From NCBI GenBank assembly GCA_001819095.1, contig MHLS01000004.1, positions 1-15,772 on the forward strand: a stretch of 15,772 bases of DNA, in the 5' to 3' direction. This DNA comes from Candidatus Lloydbacteria bacterium RIFCSPLOWO2_02_FULL_54_12 (GTDB lineage Bacteria > Patescibacteriota > Minisyncoccia > Phycocordibacterales > UBA6899). The notes beneath the pieces are model-generated. The model was not told the DNA's origin. It searched no databases and worked only from the letters and a program-made list of their open reading frames with translations. Every line of letters starts with the position of its first letter. Within the stretch, counting starts at the first letter, position 1. Below, piece by piece: positions 1-6,341 of the stretch. The translations under genes were made by a program, and so were the position numbers.

Positions 1-30
1 TTCCATGTGCAAGTGACGTAAAACACCGCC

Positions 31-381
31 GTGTTGGCGGCGGTGGAGTGTGCGTTGTTATTGTGGGACTGGTCTATTCAAGCCGGACGTTGCGACGGAG
101 GAACTTCGGTTTTTGCGCAGTTTGAGGTCAAGGGAGAGGGACCGCAAAACGACGAGCTCCACATCACCTGGCACAACGTGGGGTCCGGTGACCCCGTGCT
201 CAAGGATAAGGAGCGGTATGTTGCGACGATCTACGGCACGGAACGTGACGTCGGGTATCTCATTGGTTACAGTGGCGCGCTTTCCAACGCCGAATATCGT
301 GAACAGCTAAAGCGGGACGCTCCGAATGCATTCGCATTTCTTGCGTACCACGAACAGGGCGATTGTGTGAAGTTAAAATGA
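31..381 (+). CDS. Hypothetical protein, start uncertain
   Basis: I do not recognise this 116-codon open frame. The frame is closed by TAA at 19-21, so it cannot extend off the window. The GTG at 31 lies inside an inverted repeat (CACCGCC at 24-30, GGCGGTG at 39-45). A purine-rich GGTGGAG at 42-48 would better suit the TTG at 55, giving a protein of about 108 residues. The C-terminal two thirds has mixed charged and aromatic composition typical of a real soluble protein, and a single Cys lies near the C-terminus. An intrinsic terminator follows 26 bases after the stop, which supports transcription on this strand. The N-terminal third could belong to a different frame (a frameshifted gene end), because another frame there is also open and hydrophobic. 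Confidence 0.45.
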   Translation: MLAAVECALLLWDWSIQAGRCDGGTSVFAQFEVKGEGPQNDELHITWHNVGSGDPVLKDKERYVATIYGTERDVGYLIGYSGALSNAEYREQLKRDAPNAFAFLAYHEQGDCVKLK

Positions 382-407
382 TAGAGAAGCAAGCCGGAGA
401 AACAACT

Positions 408-439
408 GCCCCGCCATCCTCAAATGTGCGGGGCTTTTT
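408..439 (+). terminator. Rho-independent terminator
   Basis: GCCCCGC (408-414) pairs perfectly with GCGGGGC (428-434) across a 13-base loop and is followed by TTTTT. AACAAC just before and GTTGTT just after could lengthen the stem. It closes the 31-381 transcript. Confidence 0.85.
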
Positions 440-474
440 AGTTGTTTCGTGCAACTTTTTCCAAAAAACTTAAT

Positions 475-663
475 CTACCCTTCGCCCGAAGGGTTCCATA
501 GACCTTTTTTGTTCTGACGTTCCTCCACTTTTTCTTTTTTTGCTTCTTGATACTCCTCACTCTCTTTGGCAATGGTAAGCATTGTTGGGCGATCTTCCTT
601 TGGCGTACAGAGGATATCTGCAGCTAAAGTATCTCGAAATTCCTGCGATTCGGAAGTGGTCAT
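475..663 (-). CDS. Small hypothetical charged protein (62 aa)
   Basis: This is an unrecognised 62-residue protein, very rich in Glu and Lys in its second half (residues 33-53), where a helical or coiled segment is likely. It has no signal peptide, membrane segment or cysteine motif. Support comes mainly from its promoter: TTCAAT (700-695) and an extended -10 TGCTATACT with hexamer at 676-671, spaced by 18. The hexamer ends 7 bases before the ATG, which would give a leaderless or nearly leaderless mRNA. No Shine-Dalgarno sequence is visible. The gene is convergent with the 31-381 ORF and its terminator. A role cannot be assigned. Confidence 0.5.
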   Translation of the reverse strand: MTTSESQEFRDTLAADILCTPKEDRPTMLTIAKESEEYQEAKKEKVEERQNKKGLWNPSGEG

Positions 664-670
664 ATAGTGA

Positions 671-700
671 AGTATAGCAAATTGATGCTGTTAAATTGAA
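671..700 (-). promoter_or_regulatory. Promoter of the 62-aa ORF
   Basis: On the minus strand TTCAAT, an 18-base spacer and TATACT preceded by TGC (extended -10). The 10-mer TTGCTATACT recurs exactly upstream of the higB-like gene and the ABC transporter gene. Confidence 0.6.
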
Positions 701-774
701 TTTAGCGTTAACTACCCCAGTTTTTCTTTTTTCGCAGGCGCACAAGGTCACATTTCGGAGAAATTAATCGCCTG

Positions 775-809
775 CCCCGTAGTTCCACCTGTGGCGGATA
801 CTACTGGGG
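775..809. repeat. Hairpin CCCCGTAGT / ACTACTGGGG
   Basis: The 215-base gap 664-878 contains no convincing gene. It holds this hairpin: CCCC (775-778) with GGGG (806-809), GTAGT (779-783) with ACTAC (800-804), and an internal CCAC/GTGG (785-788, 791-794). Its stem sequence resembles the terminator at 12899-12936, but there is no T-run on either side. Confidence 0.5.
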
Positions 810-878
810 TGCCTGTCCCCCGCGCTAGCAAATACCGCACCACATTCCGAAAAAATAGCGGGCTTCCCCATTCCCCAC

Positions 879-989
879 CTAGTAACCCCCCGCATCACCA
901 ACATCTTCGTAGTTACTATTATTAGAGCCACCCCCACCCAGGAAATAGAGGATTCCAATCCAGGCAACTATAAAAATCAGGAGTAACAT
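879..989 (-). CDS. Small single-span membrane peptide (36 aa)
   Basis: This short frame is easy to miss. It encodes 36 residues: a hydrophobic N-terminal helix of about 18 residues (Leu, Ile, Val, Trp, Phe) followed by a Gly-rich linker and a hydrophilic Asn/Asp/Tyr tail. It starts 4 bases after the stop of the PIN gene on the same strand, so the two are probably co-transcribed and perhaps translationally coupled. No separate Shine-Dalgarno site is seen. The hydrophobic block followed by a polar tail is the layout of small membrane-anchored bacterial peptides. Whether it is a toxin-like peptide, a membrane tether for the PIN protein or unrelated cannot be told from sequence. Confidence 0.55.
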   Translation of the reverse strand: MLLLIFIVAWIGILYFLGGGGSNNSNYEDVGDAGGY

Positions 990-993
990 ATTT

Positions 994-2010
994 TCAAATA
1001 TGGAAGTCTCGCCCACATGATGTACAGCGAAACCCTCCGAACGGCTGAGACTCGGCTCTCTTCCCGCAGTAGGGGCAAAATGAAGCAGTGTTGGTCAAAT
1101 TCATGGAAAATGGACTACTGTTAACAATTAATGAGTTCGACATTCCACTTGCAGCAACAACCCAGGGGGGATTTTGCATCGAATTTTCTTGAAACACCAA
1201 GGAATTTAAATCTTTGACATTAACAGGGTATTGCGAATACGAAACACCATTAAGAAATTGGGTGGGACTCTGAGTTGAATACGGTTGATCTTTTTCTTGT
1301 TGAACTATTTCTTTCTTAATTGGTTTGTTTTTATTCAACTTGTTTACCACTTCAGCAAGTGACCTGTATAATACAGCGCCTTTTTTCCTCTTAATCTTCC
1401 ATTCATTCAACAGGTACCTACTCAACACAGGCGCCCCCTTAAATAAATCGATAAAGTCACTATCCTTGGAAATAATTGTGAGTTTCTCGTTTTTACCTTT
1501 CTCCAAAAGCGTTTCCCATATTATGGCGTCCCCGTATGAATTATCATTCTTGCGGGGAGGGCTTCCTTTCATGTAGCGGGAATACGCCCTTTCAACAATT
1601 ACCTCCGTCTCTTCAATTGCCTCTCCAAGTTCAAACACTTTGCGAATCAAAACCTCTGCATCTGTTTCTTCCTTTTCAAGCGCCTCATCATATTTTTTTA
1701 TCAGTTTCCTGTAAGCTTTTTTAAGATTTTCAGAATTTTTTTTTACCTCTTTTACGGCCTTAAGTTTATCGTCGAGCATGGCTGGAGTTACAAATTTTAT
1801 CTCATTTTGTTTTTTGAACAGCGCAGAACGAGTCGCCTCGGCAATCCTATTCTTATTCCTTAGATACTCCTCGCGAGTTTGCGAGGGGACCAGTAACTTA
1901 ACTTTTTTTGCCTCAAGCAGTTTGAGCAACTCACGTAGTGGAGCAAGTCTTTCTGCGGAATTTTCTCGAAAATACTCGAGATAGATGTTGGTGTCTATGT
2001 AAAGTTGCAT
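994..2010 (-). CDS. PIN-domain ribonuclease-like protein with C-terminal zinc ribbon
   Basis: A 338-residue protein counted from the ATG at 2010. The upstream in-frame extension to 2076 is probably non-coding. The N-terminus has the PIN pattern: a hydrophobic strand leading to Asp6 in YIDTN, acidic residues near Glu48-Glu49, Asp161 in NSYGDAIIW and Asp183/Asp185 in ISKDSDF. PIN domains are metal-dependent RNases, commonly VapC-like toxins or RNA-processing enzymes. Residues about 60-150 are a Lys/Glu-rich helical insertion, so this is a large PIN protein of the DUF4935 type rather than a small VapC. A low-complexity Ser/Asn-rich linker (about 235-308) leads to a zinc ribbon with Cys312, Cys315, Cys329 and Cys332. 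It is AT-richer than most of the window. No VapB-like antitoxin lies next to it. Confidence 0.75.
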   Translation of the reverse strand: MQLYIDTNIYLEYFRENSAERLAPLRELLKLLEAKKVKLLVPSQTREEYLRNKNRIAEATRSALFKKQNEIKFVTPAMLDDKLKAVKEVKKNSENLKKAYRKLIKKYDEALEKEETDAEVLIRKVFELGEAIEETEVIVERAYSRYMKGSPPRKNDNSYGDAIIWETLLEKGKNEKLTIISKDSDFIDLFKGAPVLSRYLLNEWKIKRKKGAVLYRSLAEVVNKLNKNKPIKKEIVQQEKDQPYSTQSPTQFLNGVSYSQYPVNVKDLNSLVFQENSMQNPPWVVAASGMSNSLIVNSSPFSMNLTNTASFCPYCGKRAESQPFGGFRCTSCGRDFHI

Positions 2011-2105
2011 TTGGAAGTGATAGAGGTGGTGGATTAGTTGGAGAATGTCAGCAAAAGAATTGAATCCTGTCTGCACCCCACCCTAACCCTACTCTCATTT
2101 TTTCC

Positions 2106-2148
2106 GGGCGCAAGCCCAAACGGCTCAATCTCGCGAGATTGAGCCGTT
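2106..2148. repeat. Perfect 30-bp palindrome with adjacent GCAA-loop hairpin
   Basis: 2119-2148 is a perfect palindrome whose arms begin AACGGCTCAATC and end GATTGAGCCGTT. Next to it, GGGC-GCAA-GCCC at 2106-2117 forms a hairpin with a GNRA tetraloop. It lies between the hicA remnant and the PIN gene. The arm CGGCTCA/TGAGCCG is reused in the hairpin at 2974-2999 on the other side of the hicBA module. Neither strand has a following T-run long enough for a good terminator. Confidence 0.7.
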
Positions 2149-2167
2149 GGGGATTTCTCGTCCCGTG

Positions 2168-2558
2168 CTACTTCAATTTTCCCAGCGCTCTCCACATCTG
2201 GTCTTCCTCAAAACCCGCTTTTAAGAATTCACGAAAGACCTTCCCGTTCACTTGCTTAGGACTCGTCCACTAATAACTTCCTAGTTATTAGTGATGACGG
2301 CCCTTTGTGCCACGTCCATACCCTATAAACTTAATTAATGGACGGGGCCTTACTCATACCTTCGTAGACCGTAACAACCAAGCCTCGTATATCTTCCACA
2401 GGAACATTCGGTCTCCTTATGGCGACATGGGAGGTCCCGCCGGTCGGAACCGTTGAAACAAGCCCGAGTTCTTCTCCGGCTTTCAACCAGTCATCCTTTC
2501 TTAAGTTGCCCAGAGAATCCCACAAGTCTTTCCTCTTTACGGGAAACTCCGAAGTCAT
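2168..2558 (-). pseudogene. hicA: HicA-like toxin gene split by a 90-bp insertion
   Basis: The 5' part (2558-2349) encodes 70 residues of a HicA-like mRNA-interferase fold. It has a Lys-rich start, a helix around DDWLKAGEELGL, then Gly-Gly-Thr-Ser-His (His44, the expected catalytic His position) and a beta strand. The frame then runs into five foreign codons and a stop at 2331. The missing C-terminus, 28 residues beginning QVNGKVFREF and ending ALGKLK, is found in another frame at 2254-2168. Deleting the 94 bases between (a 90-bp element plus one 4-bp repeat) joins the two into a 98-residue protein in frame. The truncated 75-residue product may still be made. The gene starts 5 bases after the antitoxin-like gene. 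The family assignment is good. The split is read directly from the sequence. Confidence 0.7.
2259..2348. mobile_element. MITE-like 90-bp insertion in hicA
   Basis: The 90 bases are flanked by the direct repeat CTTA (2255-2258 and 2349-2352). The ends form an imperfect terminal inverted repeat: GGACTCGTCCACT at the left against GGCCCCGTCCATT read inward from the right, 10 of 13 matching if one base of the flank is counted. Inside is a perfect 11-bp hairpin, CACTAATAACT (2268-2278) and AGTTATTAGTG (2283-2293). It has no coding capacity. The size, terminal repeats, short target duplication and split host frame fit a non-autonomous miniature element. No second copy is seen in this window. Confidence 0.6.
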
Positions 2559-2563
2559 AGAGT

Positions 2564-2890
2564 TTATACTACCGAAAGAGCCAACTGTGTCACTTCTTTT
2601 TTGAGGAATTCCGATGAAGTCGTGGTTTCCACGTGGAAAGCAGTGAATATCGCCTCTCGAATGTTTGCTTCAATCTCAAAATCCGTGGGGGTGGGATTGG
2701 CGCCACCGGTAATTATCCCCGTGACTTCATTGCATTGTGCTGACCAGCCATCTTTGTCTTTGGAAATTGTAAAATGGAGCATTCCACCAAGTTGCTCGAT
2801 TTGCTTGGTCATTTTTTCGATCGCTTTGTAGTCGCGCACTTTACCGTCAACCAAGCTACCGATTTTGTAATTGTGATGAGAGTTTTCCAT
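2564..2890 (-). CDS. hicB: HicB-family antitoxin-like protein
   Basis: A 108-residue protein counted from the ATG at 2890. The GTG at 2914 would lie upstream of the likely transcription start. The core around residues 38-88 matches the HicB partial RNase H-like fold: a strand LHFTISKDKDGW with the Asp-Gly-Trp turn, a second strand with Val-Thr-Gly, a spacer, then the helix ANIREAIFTAF. HicB proteins neutralise HicA and often repress their own operon. No separate DNA-binding domain is visible. It lies directly upstream of the split hicA, antitoxin first. Its promoter has TTCACT (2926-2921), 17 bases, and extended -10 TGTTAAAAT ending 7 bases before the ATG. A perfect 14-bp palindrome just upstream is a candidate operator. 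Confidence 0.72.
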   Translation of the reverse strand: MENSHHNYKIGSLVDGKVRDYKAIEKMTKQIEQLGGMLHFTISKDKDGWSAQCNEVTGIITGGANPTPTDFEIEANIREAIFTAFHVETTTSSEFLKKEVTQLALSVV

Positions 2891-2897
2891 ATCCTTT

Positions 2898-2946
2898 ATT
2901 TTAACACTGCCCACGCCTTAAGTGAAGACTATCCTATCCGGATAGG
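2898..2946 (-). promoter_or_regulatory. hicBA promoter and candidate operator
   Basis: On the minus strand: the perfect palindrome CCTATCCGGATAGG (2933-2946), then -35 TTCACT (2926-2921), a 17-base spacer and -10 TAAAAT (2903-2898) preceded by TGT. The -10 hexamer ends 7 bases from the ATG at 2890, which predicts a leaderless mRNA. Confidence 0.6.
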
Positions 2947-2973
2947 GTCAAAAGTCAACCAAACCAAGGGAAT

Positions 2974-2999
2974 CGGCTCATTTCTTCCCATTTGAGCCG
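2974..2999. repeat. Hairpin CGGCTCA / TGAGCCG
   Basis: CGGCTCA (2974-2980) pairs with TGAGCCG (2993-2999) over a 12-base loop. The arm and flanking bases (TTGAGCCGTT) match the palindrome at 2119-2148, so two related hairpins bracket the hicBA module. Confidence 0.55.
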
Positions 3000-3012
3000 T
3001 TTAGTTTTCGGG

Positions 3013-3067
3013 CGGACAATTTCTCCAAGGTCTCACCTTTCAAAGCCAAGGAGAGACCTTAGTCCGC
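3013..3067. repeat. Hairpin element B downstream of higA
   Basis: AAGGTCTC (3027-3034), an A·A mismatch (3035, 3052) and CCTT (3036-3039) pair with AAGG (3048-3051) and GAGACCTT (3053-3060) around an 8-base loop. GCGGAC (3013-3018) and GTCCGC (3062-3067) can extend the stem. It is a structural relative of element A at 3861-3904, with compensatory changes. It begins 2 bases past the higA stop and may also stop transcription, although no U-run follows. Confidence 0.7.
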
Positions 3068-3068
3068 A

Positions 3069-3407
3069 CTACGCGAGTTGAATATCTTTGCCGAAGGCGT
3101 GTGCGACGCGCCCCAGCGTGTCGAGCGATATGCCGCTTTGTCCGCTTTCGATGCGTGCGATAACCGACTGGGGCATACCTGTTTTCTGTGCAACGAACCT
3201 TTGTGTCATATTCTGCGCGATCCTCAAGGAGCGGATCTGCTTTGCGAGACGGTGGCGTTGAAGTTCTTCGTTGTAGGCGCGCACGAATTCTTTGTCCTTG
3301 GAAAACTCTTTGAGTACCGACTCGAATGAGTGTATTTCAATTTTTTTATTTTGCTTAAACATGCCTTTTGTTTTTGACTGACGGACTTCTTTTTTTGCTT
3401 TTTTCAT
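3069..3407 (-). CDS. higA: HigA-family XRE antitoxin-like regulator
   Basis: A 112-residue protein. After a very basic N-terminal 22 residues and a linker, residues about 54-109 form a Cro/CI-type (XRE) helix-turn-helix: LAKQIRSLRIAQNMTQ, then FVAQKTGMPQSVIARIESG, then the typical Leu-Asp-Thr-Leu segment. HigA proteins bind and neutralise the HigB RNase and repress the higBA promoter. The start lies one base after the toxin stop (TAG-T-ATG), so the two are translationally coupled in toxin-first order, as is usual for higBA. The palindrome overlapping the -10 of the shared promoter is the likely operator. The long basic extension before the helix-turn-helix is unusual but not unique. Confidence 0.8.
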   Translation of the reverse strand: MKKAKKEVRQSKTKGMFKQNKKIEIHSFESVLKEFSKDKEFVRAYNEELQRHRLAKQIRSLRIAQNMTQRFVAQKTGMPQSVIARIESGQSGISLDTLGRVAHAFGKDIQLA

Positions 3408-3408
3408 A

Positions 3409-3720
3409 CTAGAAATTTGTTTTTATGTACTTATACATCTTCCTCGCAAAATCAATATGTTGTTTTGGGGTTTTTGCACTTTTCTTTCGAAAACCGTTCA
3501 CCGCATATACTGTCTGACTCAATACGAAATACGTTACGCGATGGTATCCAATAACAAGTTCCCGAATTGGTCCGTCAAGTTGCTTGGTGTATACGCTGTC
3601 ATTGTCGCCTTGCTGGAGCAGTGAGATGCTGAATGTTATTCTTGCTCGCTCTTGTGCGCTTAACTTTTTCAGATACTCTTTTGCCGGAGTAAATAGGTGC
3701 GCGCTATATTTTTCTACCAT
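3409..3720 (-). CDS. higB: HigB/RelE-superfamily toxin-like protein (Gp49-like)
   Basis: A 103-residue protein starting at the ATG at 3720. The frame is open to a GTG at 3756, but the -10 box sits at 3762-3757, so that codon would lie before the transcription start. The sequence follows the phage-derived Gp49-like/HigB pattern: an N-terminal helix pair with LKKLSAQERARI, a strand with the Leu-Asp-Gly-Pro-Ile-Arg-Glu-Leu turn, strands with HRVTYFVL and VYAVNGFRKKSAKTP, and a C-terminal helix. These toxins are ribosome-dependent mRNA endonucleases using basic and aromatic residues in the last strands. Arg78, Lys79 and Lys80 are in the expected place. It is followed one base later by the XRE antitoxin-like gene. 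Confidence 0.8.
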   Translation of the reverse strand: MVEKYSAHLFTPAKEYLKKLSAQERARITFSISLLQQGDNDSVYTKQLDGPIRELVIGYHRVTYFVLSQTVYAVNGFRKKSAKTPKQHIDFARKMYKYIKTNF

Positions 3721-3756
3721 GTCGTCAGTGGGTAACTCATAATTTCGACCGATCAC

Positions 3757-3786
3757 AGTATAGCAAAATTGCTATGTCCTCGTCAA
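3757..3786 (-). promoter_or_regulatory. higBA promoter with overlapping palindrome
   Basis: TTGACG (3786-3781), 18 bases, then extended -10 TGCTATACT with hexamer at 3762-3757. The inverted repeat ATAGCAA-AA-TTGCTAT (3760-3775) covers part of the -10 and the spacer, as expected for an autorepression operator. Confidence 0.7.
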
Positions 3787-3790
3787 ACGT

Positions 3791-3820
3791 TGGGCCTTTT
3801 TGGGCCTTTTTGGACCGTTT
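3791..3820. repeat. 10-bp tandem repeat, three units
   Basis: Two exact copies of TGGGCCTTTT (3791-3800, 3801-3810) are followed by a diverged third, TGGACCGTTT. They lie between the higBA promoter and the end of nrdJ. Confidence 0.75.
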
Positions 3821-3860
3821 CTTGGCAATTCCGAGGAGACGCCTTTCAAGGCCAAATTCT

Positions 3861-3904
3861 CAAGGTCGGACCTTTAAATACCATAGTCCCAAGGACCGAC
3901 CTTG
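3861..3904. repeat. Hairpin element A downstream of nrdJ
   Basis: CAAGGTCGG (3861-3869), an A·A mismatch (3870, 3895) and CCTT (3871-3874) pair with AAGG (3891-3894) and CCGACCTTG (3896-3904). The loop is 16 bases. It has the same layout as element B (3027-3060), but the inner stem pair is GG:CC instead of TC:GA. It lies 9 bases past the nrdJ stop and may serve as its transcript end. Confidence 0.72.
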
Positions 3905-3912
3905 GGCGGCCA

Positions 3913-6237
3913 CTATATCTCACAGACTCCGGAGACGCAGGCGAGTTCTTTCGCTCCTTGAGTTTCGTCGATCTTCTCGTATGACACAATCTTCGAGAAA
4001 TCGATATTCTCCCAACGCTTCGAGAGCTCACCATGTCGCTCTTCGGTGATCTCTTCGAACGGCGCCAACTGATAGATGTGGTCAGCGCGGGGCAAGAAGG
4101 AAAGCCCGCCGATCATGTCCCAATTCTCGTAGAGCCACGAGGCGACCGCAAGCCACTCCTCTTCCCCGACCGAAATGGTGACCGACGGATTGTGTTCGGT
4201 GTAGTGCTCTTTGATGAGTTTCCAGTGACCCAACTGCTCGAGCGCCGTGACGTCGTTCTTGAAGAGCGAACCTTTGGGTGCGGCGACGGGAAAGTCGATG
4301 ACATAGGTGACCGCGCTCTCCATACTCTGCCCCACCTCGGGCGCGAACGGGATCCCTTGATCGCGGAGCATTTTGAAGAGCCCGTCGGTCGCCGAGATGC
4401 GGATGCGGCGGATGTAGAACTTCGCATGGCGCGGGTGCATACCGGAGGCGGCGTCCACAAGTTGCGACACCGTCCCCGACGGTTTCACACAGGTGACCGC
4501 CGTCGACGGGTTGACGCCGAAGCGCTTTGCGTACTGCTTGTTCACCGCGACCGCCTCGTCGCGCAATTCGCGCAAGACCTTGGGGTCGTGGACGAGCGCG
4601 GGATTGTCCCACTGGCCGGTCAAGGAAACTCCGAGGAGGCATTCCGCTTCGCAATTCTTCTTCCACTCCTTCGAGAGATACTTGAAATTCGTGAGGGTCG
4701 ACTGATAGGTCCCAAGTATCGCCGCGAGACGAACCTTCCGGAGGAGCGTCGCCTTGGTGTCCTCGGAGCGGACGACCACTTCGGTCAGATTGCAGAACTG
4801 CTTCGACTTGAGCGTGATCTCGCCGCACGGGTTGGTCCCGCAGGTGTCGATATCCTTCATGAACACCTTCTTGCGGCGTTCGGGAATCTGGGTCGGGAGA
4901 CCGCCGCGGTTGAAGATGCCGCGCTCGCCGGAGCCGGACTTCATAAGCGCGATCCATTCGTCCATGAACTCCGAGGTCGAGGGGCGGTGCATATAGACGG
5001 CGGAGTTGTTCGCCATCATGCGCTGGGGCTCGGTCAGATAGAACTGCCCGTCCTTGGCATGGCGCATATCGTGGTCGTCCAAGTCGGAGAGCGAGATAAG
5101 GGCGCTTCGGCGGACACCCCCCGAAACGACCACTTCGCCGATCTTACAAACGATGTCGTGGACGTCGAGGTTGGAGAGGCGTCGCCCCTGACGGCGAAGG
5201 ATCTTCTCGCGCGAGAAGTCAATGAGCGCACGCAAGGGGTCGGGACCGGAGGACTTGCCGCCCATCGTCGCCAAGCGCGCACCGGCGGGACGCAGTTGGG
5301 AATAATCGAACTTCAAGTCTTCGCCATTGAACCACGTCTCCAAACCGTGGACGAATGCATCCGCCCATCCTTCCTTCGAGTCGCCGATAACGTGCGTCTT
5401 CACCATGCGGCCGGTTTGTTTTTTGATCTGTGGCAACTGCTGGACCGACTGGCTCTCGACGGAGAAGCCGACGCCCGTGCCGCACATCGAGAGGTACATG
5501 ATCTCGCCGAAATCTTTCAACGCCGACGGCGCGATGAACGAGCAGTTGTATCCGCAGACGTTCGTCTTCCTTGCCGCGGGGCCCGCGCTCCACATGAGCC
5601 GCATCGAGGGCATCGCTTCGTGCGCAAGTATCCCCTCCCGCAACTCTTCGTATTCTTTGTCGTGGAGCTTCTTCCCGAGGTTCTCCTTCATGAACGCGAT
5701 GTAGCGGTCGACCGTCTCGATCCACGTCTCGCGTCTGCCTTCGTGGTCGATCCAACGCGAGTACGAGCGGTAGTAGACGAACTCGGCGAGTGAATTGCGA
5801 AAATATTTCTTGCTGTCGCGCGCGAGCTCCTTCACCCGTTCGGGAACGATGCCGACCTGTTCGCGGATCTTTTTGTGCTCTTCGCGGTAGAGAATGTACC
5901 CTTTCGCCGTTTTCGCAAAGTCCTTGAAGATGAGCTCCGTCTCGACGACATCCTGCACGTCCTCCACCGTCGGCAGATACTCCTTGCGCTGACGCTTCTC
6001 CCGCTCCAGATACAGGACGACGCCTTGGGTGACGCGCTCGGCATCGGCCTCGCCTCCTTCTCCGCATGCGAGCATCGCACGATGAGTCGCACTCTTGATC
6101 CGCTCGCGATCGAACGGAACGATAGTTCCGTCACGCTTCCTGACCTCGGTTAATGCGACCTTTCCGGACTTTCCGGAATGACCTCTGACACTCTGAATCT
6201 CTACTGCACCCGCCCCACGTGTGGAAGTCTCTGGCAT
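3913..6237 (-). CDS. nrdJ: Adenosylcobalamin-dependent ribonucleoside-triphosphate reductase (class II)
   Basis: A complete 774-residue class II reductase that converts ribonucleotides to deoxyribonucleotides using coenzyme B12. An ATP-cone lies at about residues 26-125 (VALTEVRKRDGTIVPF onward). The catalytic barrel follows. Cys232 (YNCSF) and Cys482 (FCNLTE) form the redox pair. Asn469, Cys471 and Glu473 in TNPCGEI are the thiyl-radical site, with the 11-residue spacing from Cys471 to Cys482 known from the Lactobacillus enzyme. The C-terminal CVSGVC (Cys767, Cys772) is the shuttle pair that passes electrons from thioredoxin. The frame is open to 6345, but that extension is read from a hairpin, so the ATG at 6237 is preferred. 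No clear Shine-Dalgarno site precedes it. An ATP-cone on a monomeric RTPR-like enzyme implies dATP feedback. No B12 genes are nearby, so cobalamin is presumably scavenged. Confidence 0.95.
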   Translation of the reverse strand: MPETSTRGAGAVEIQSVRGHSGKSGKVALTEVRKRDGTIVPFDRERIKSATHRAMLACGEGGEADAERVTQGVVLYLEREKRQRKEYLPTVEDVQDVVETELIFKDFAKTAKGYILYREEHKKIREQVGIVPERVKELARDSKKYFRNSLAEFVYYRSYSRWIDHEGRRETWIETVDRYIAFMKENLGKKLHDKEYEELREGILAHEAMPSMRLMWSAGPAARKTNVCGYNCSFIAPSALKDFGEIMYLSMCGTGVGFSVESQSVQQLPQIKKQTGRMVKTHVIGDSKEGWADAFVHGLETWFNGEDLKFDYSQLRPAGARLATMGGKSSGPDPLRALIDFSREKILRRQGRRLSNLDVHDIVCKIGEVVVSGGVRRSALISLSDLDDHDMRHAKDGQFYLTEPQRMMANNSAVYMHRPSTSEFMDEWIALMKSGSGERGIFNRGGLPTQIPERRKKVFMKDIDTCGTNPCGEITLKSKQFCNLTEVVVRSEDTKATLLRKVRLAAILGTYQSTLTNFKYLSKEWKKNCEAECLLGVSLTGQWDNPALVHDPKVLRELRDEAVAVNKQYAKRFGVNPSTAVTCVKPSGTVSQLVDAASGMHPRHAKFYIRRIRISATDGLFKMLRDQGIPFAPEVGQSMESAVTYVIDFPVAAPKGSLFKNDVTALEQLGHWKLIKEHYTEHNPSVTISVGEEEWLAVASWLYENWDMIGGLSFLPRADHIYQLAPFEEITEERHGELSKRWENIDFSKIVSYEKIDETQGAKELACVSGVCEI

Positions 6238-6281
6238 AGGTTTGCAATTAATGAGCGAATAATGCGGATAAAGAACACTGC

Positions 6282-6328
6282 GGCCCCGTTCAAAAACAAT
6301 GTGATGAGTATTGTTCTTGAACGGGGCC
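6282..6328 (-). promoter_or_regulatory. Long hairpin in the nrdJ leader
   Basis: GGCCCCGTTCAA plus AACAAT (6282-6300) is complementary over 19 bases to 6310-6328, with a 9-base loop and a single mismatch that becomes a G·U pair in the minus-strand (nrdJ) RNA. It lies 45 bases upstream of the nrdJ ATG. It could be an attenuator, a stabilising leader hairpin or a small inserted palindrome. No U-run follows. Confidence 0.7.
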
Positions 6329-6341
6329 TCTCTTTCAACGA

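Noticed and set aside
764..967. A 67-codon minus-strand frame
   Set aside because: It overlaps the better 36-residue membrane ORF in another frame and has no start signals.
3791..3820. CRISPR or microsatellite array
   Set aside because: There are only three 10-bp units, the last diverged, with no spacers. It is a short tandem duplication.
4033..5793. A 586-codon open frame on the plus strand
   Set aside because: It lies antisense to nrdJ, which has every catalytic motif. The long open frame is a by-product of the GC-rich codon use of nrdJ, and its translation is Arg/Asp/Val-rich without any domain.
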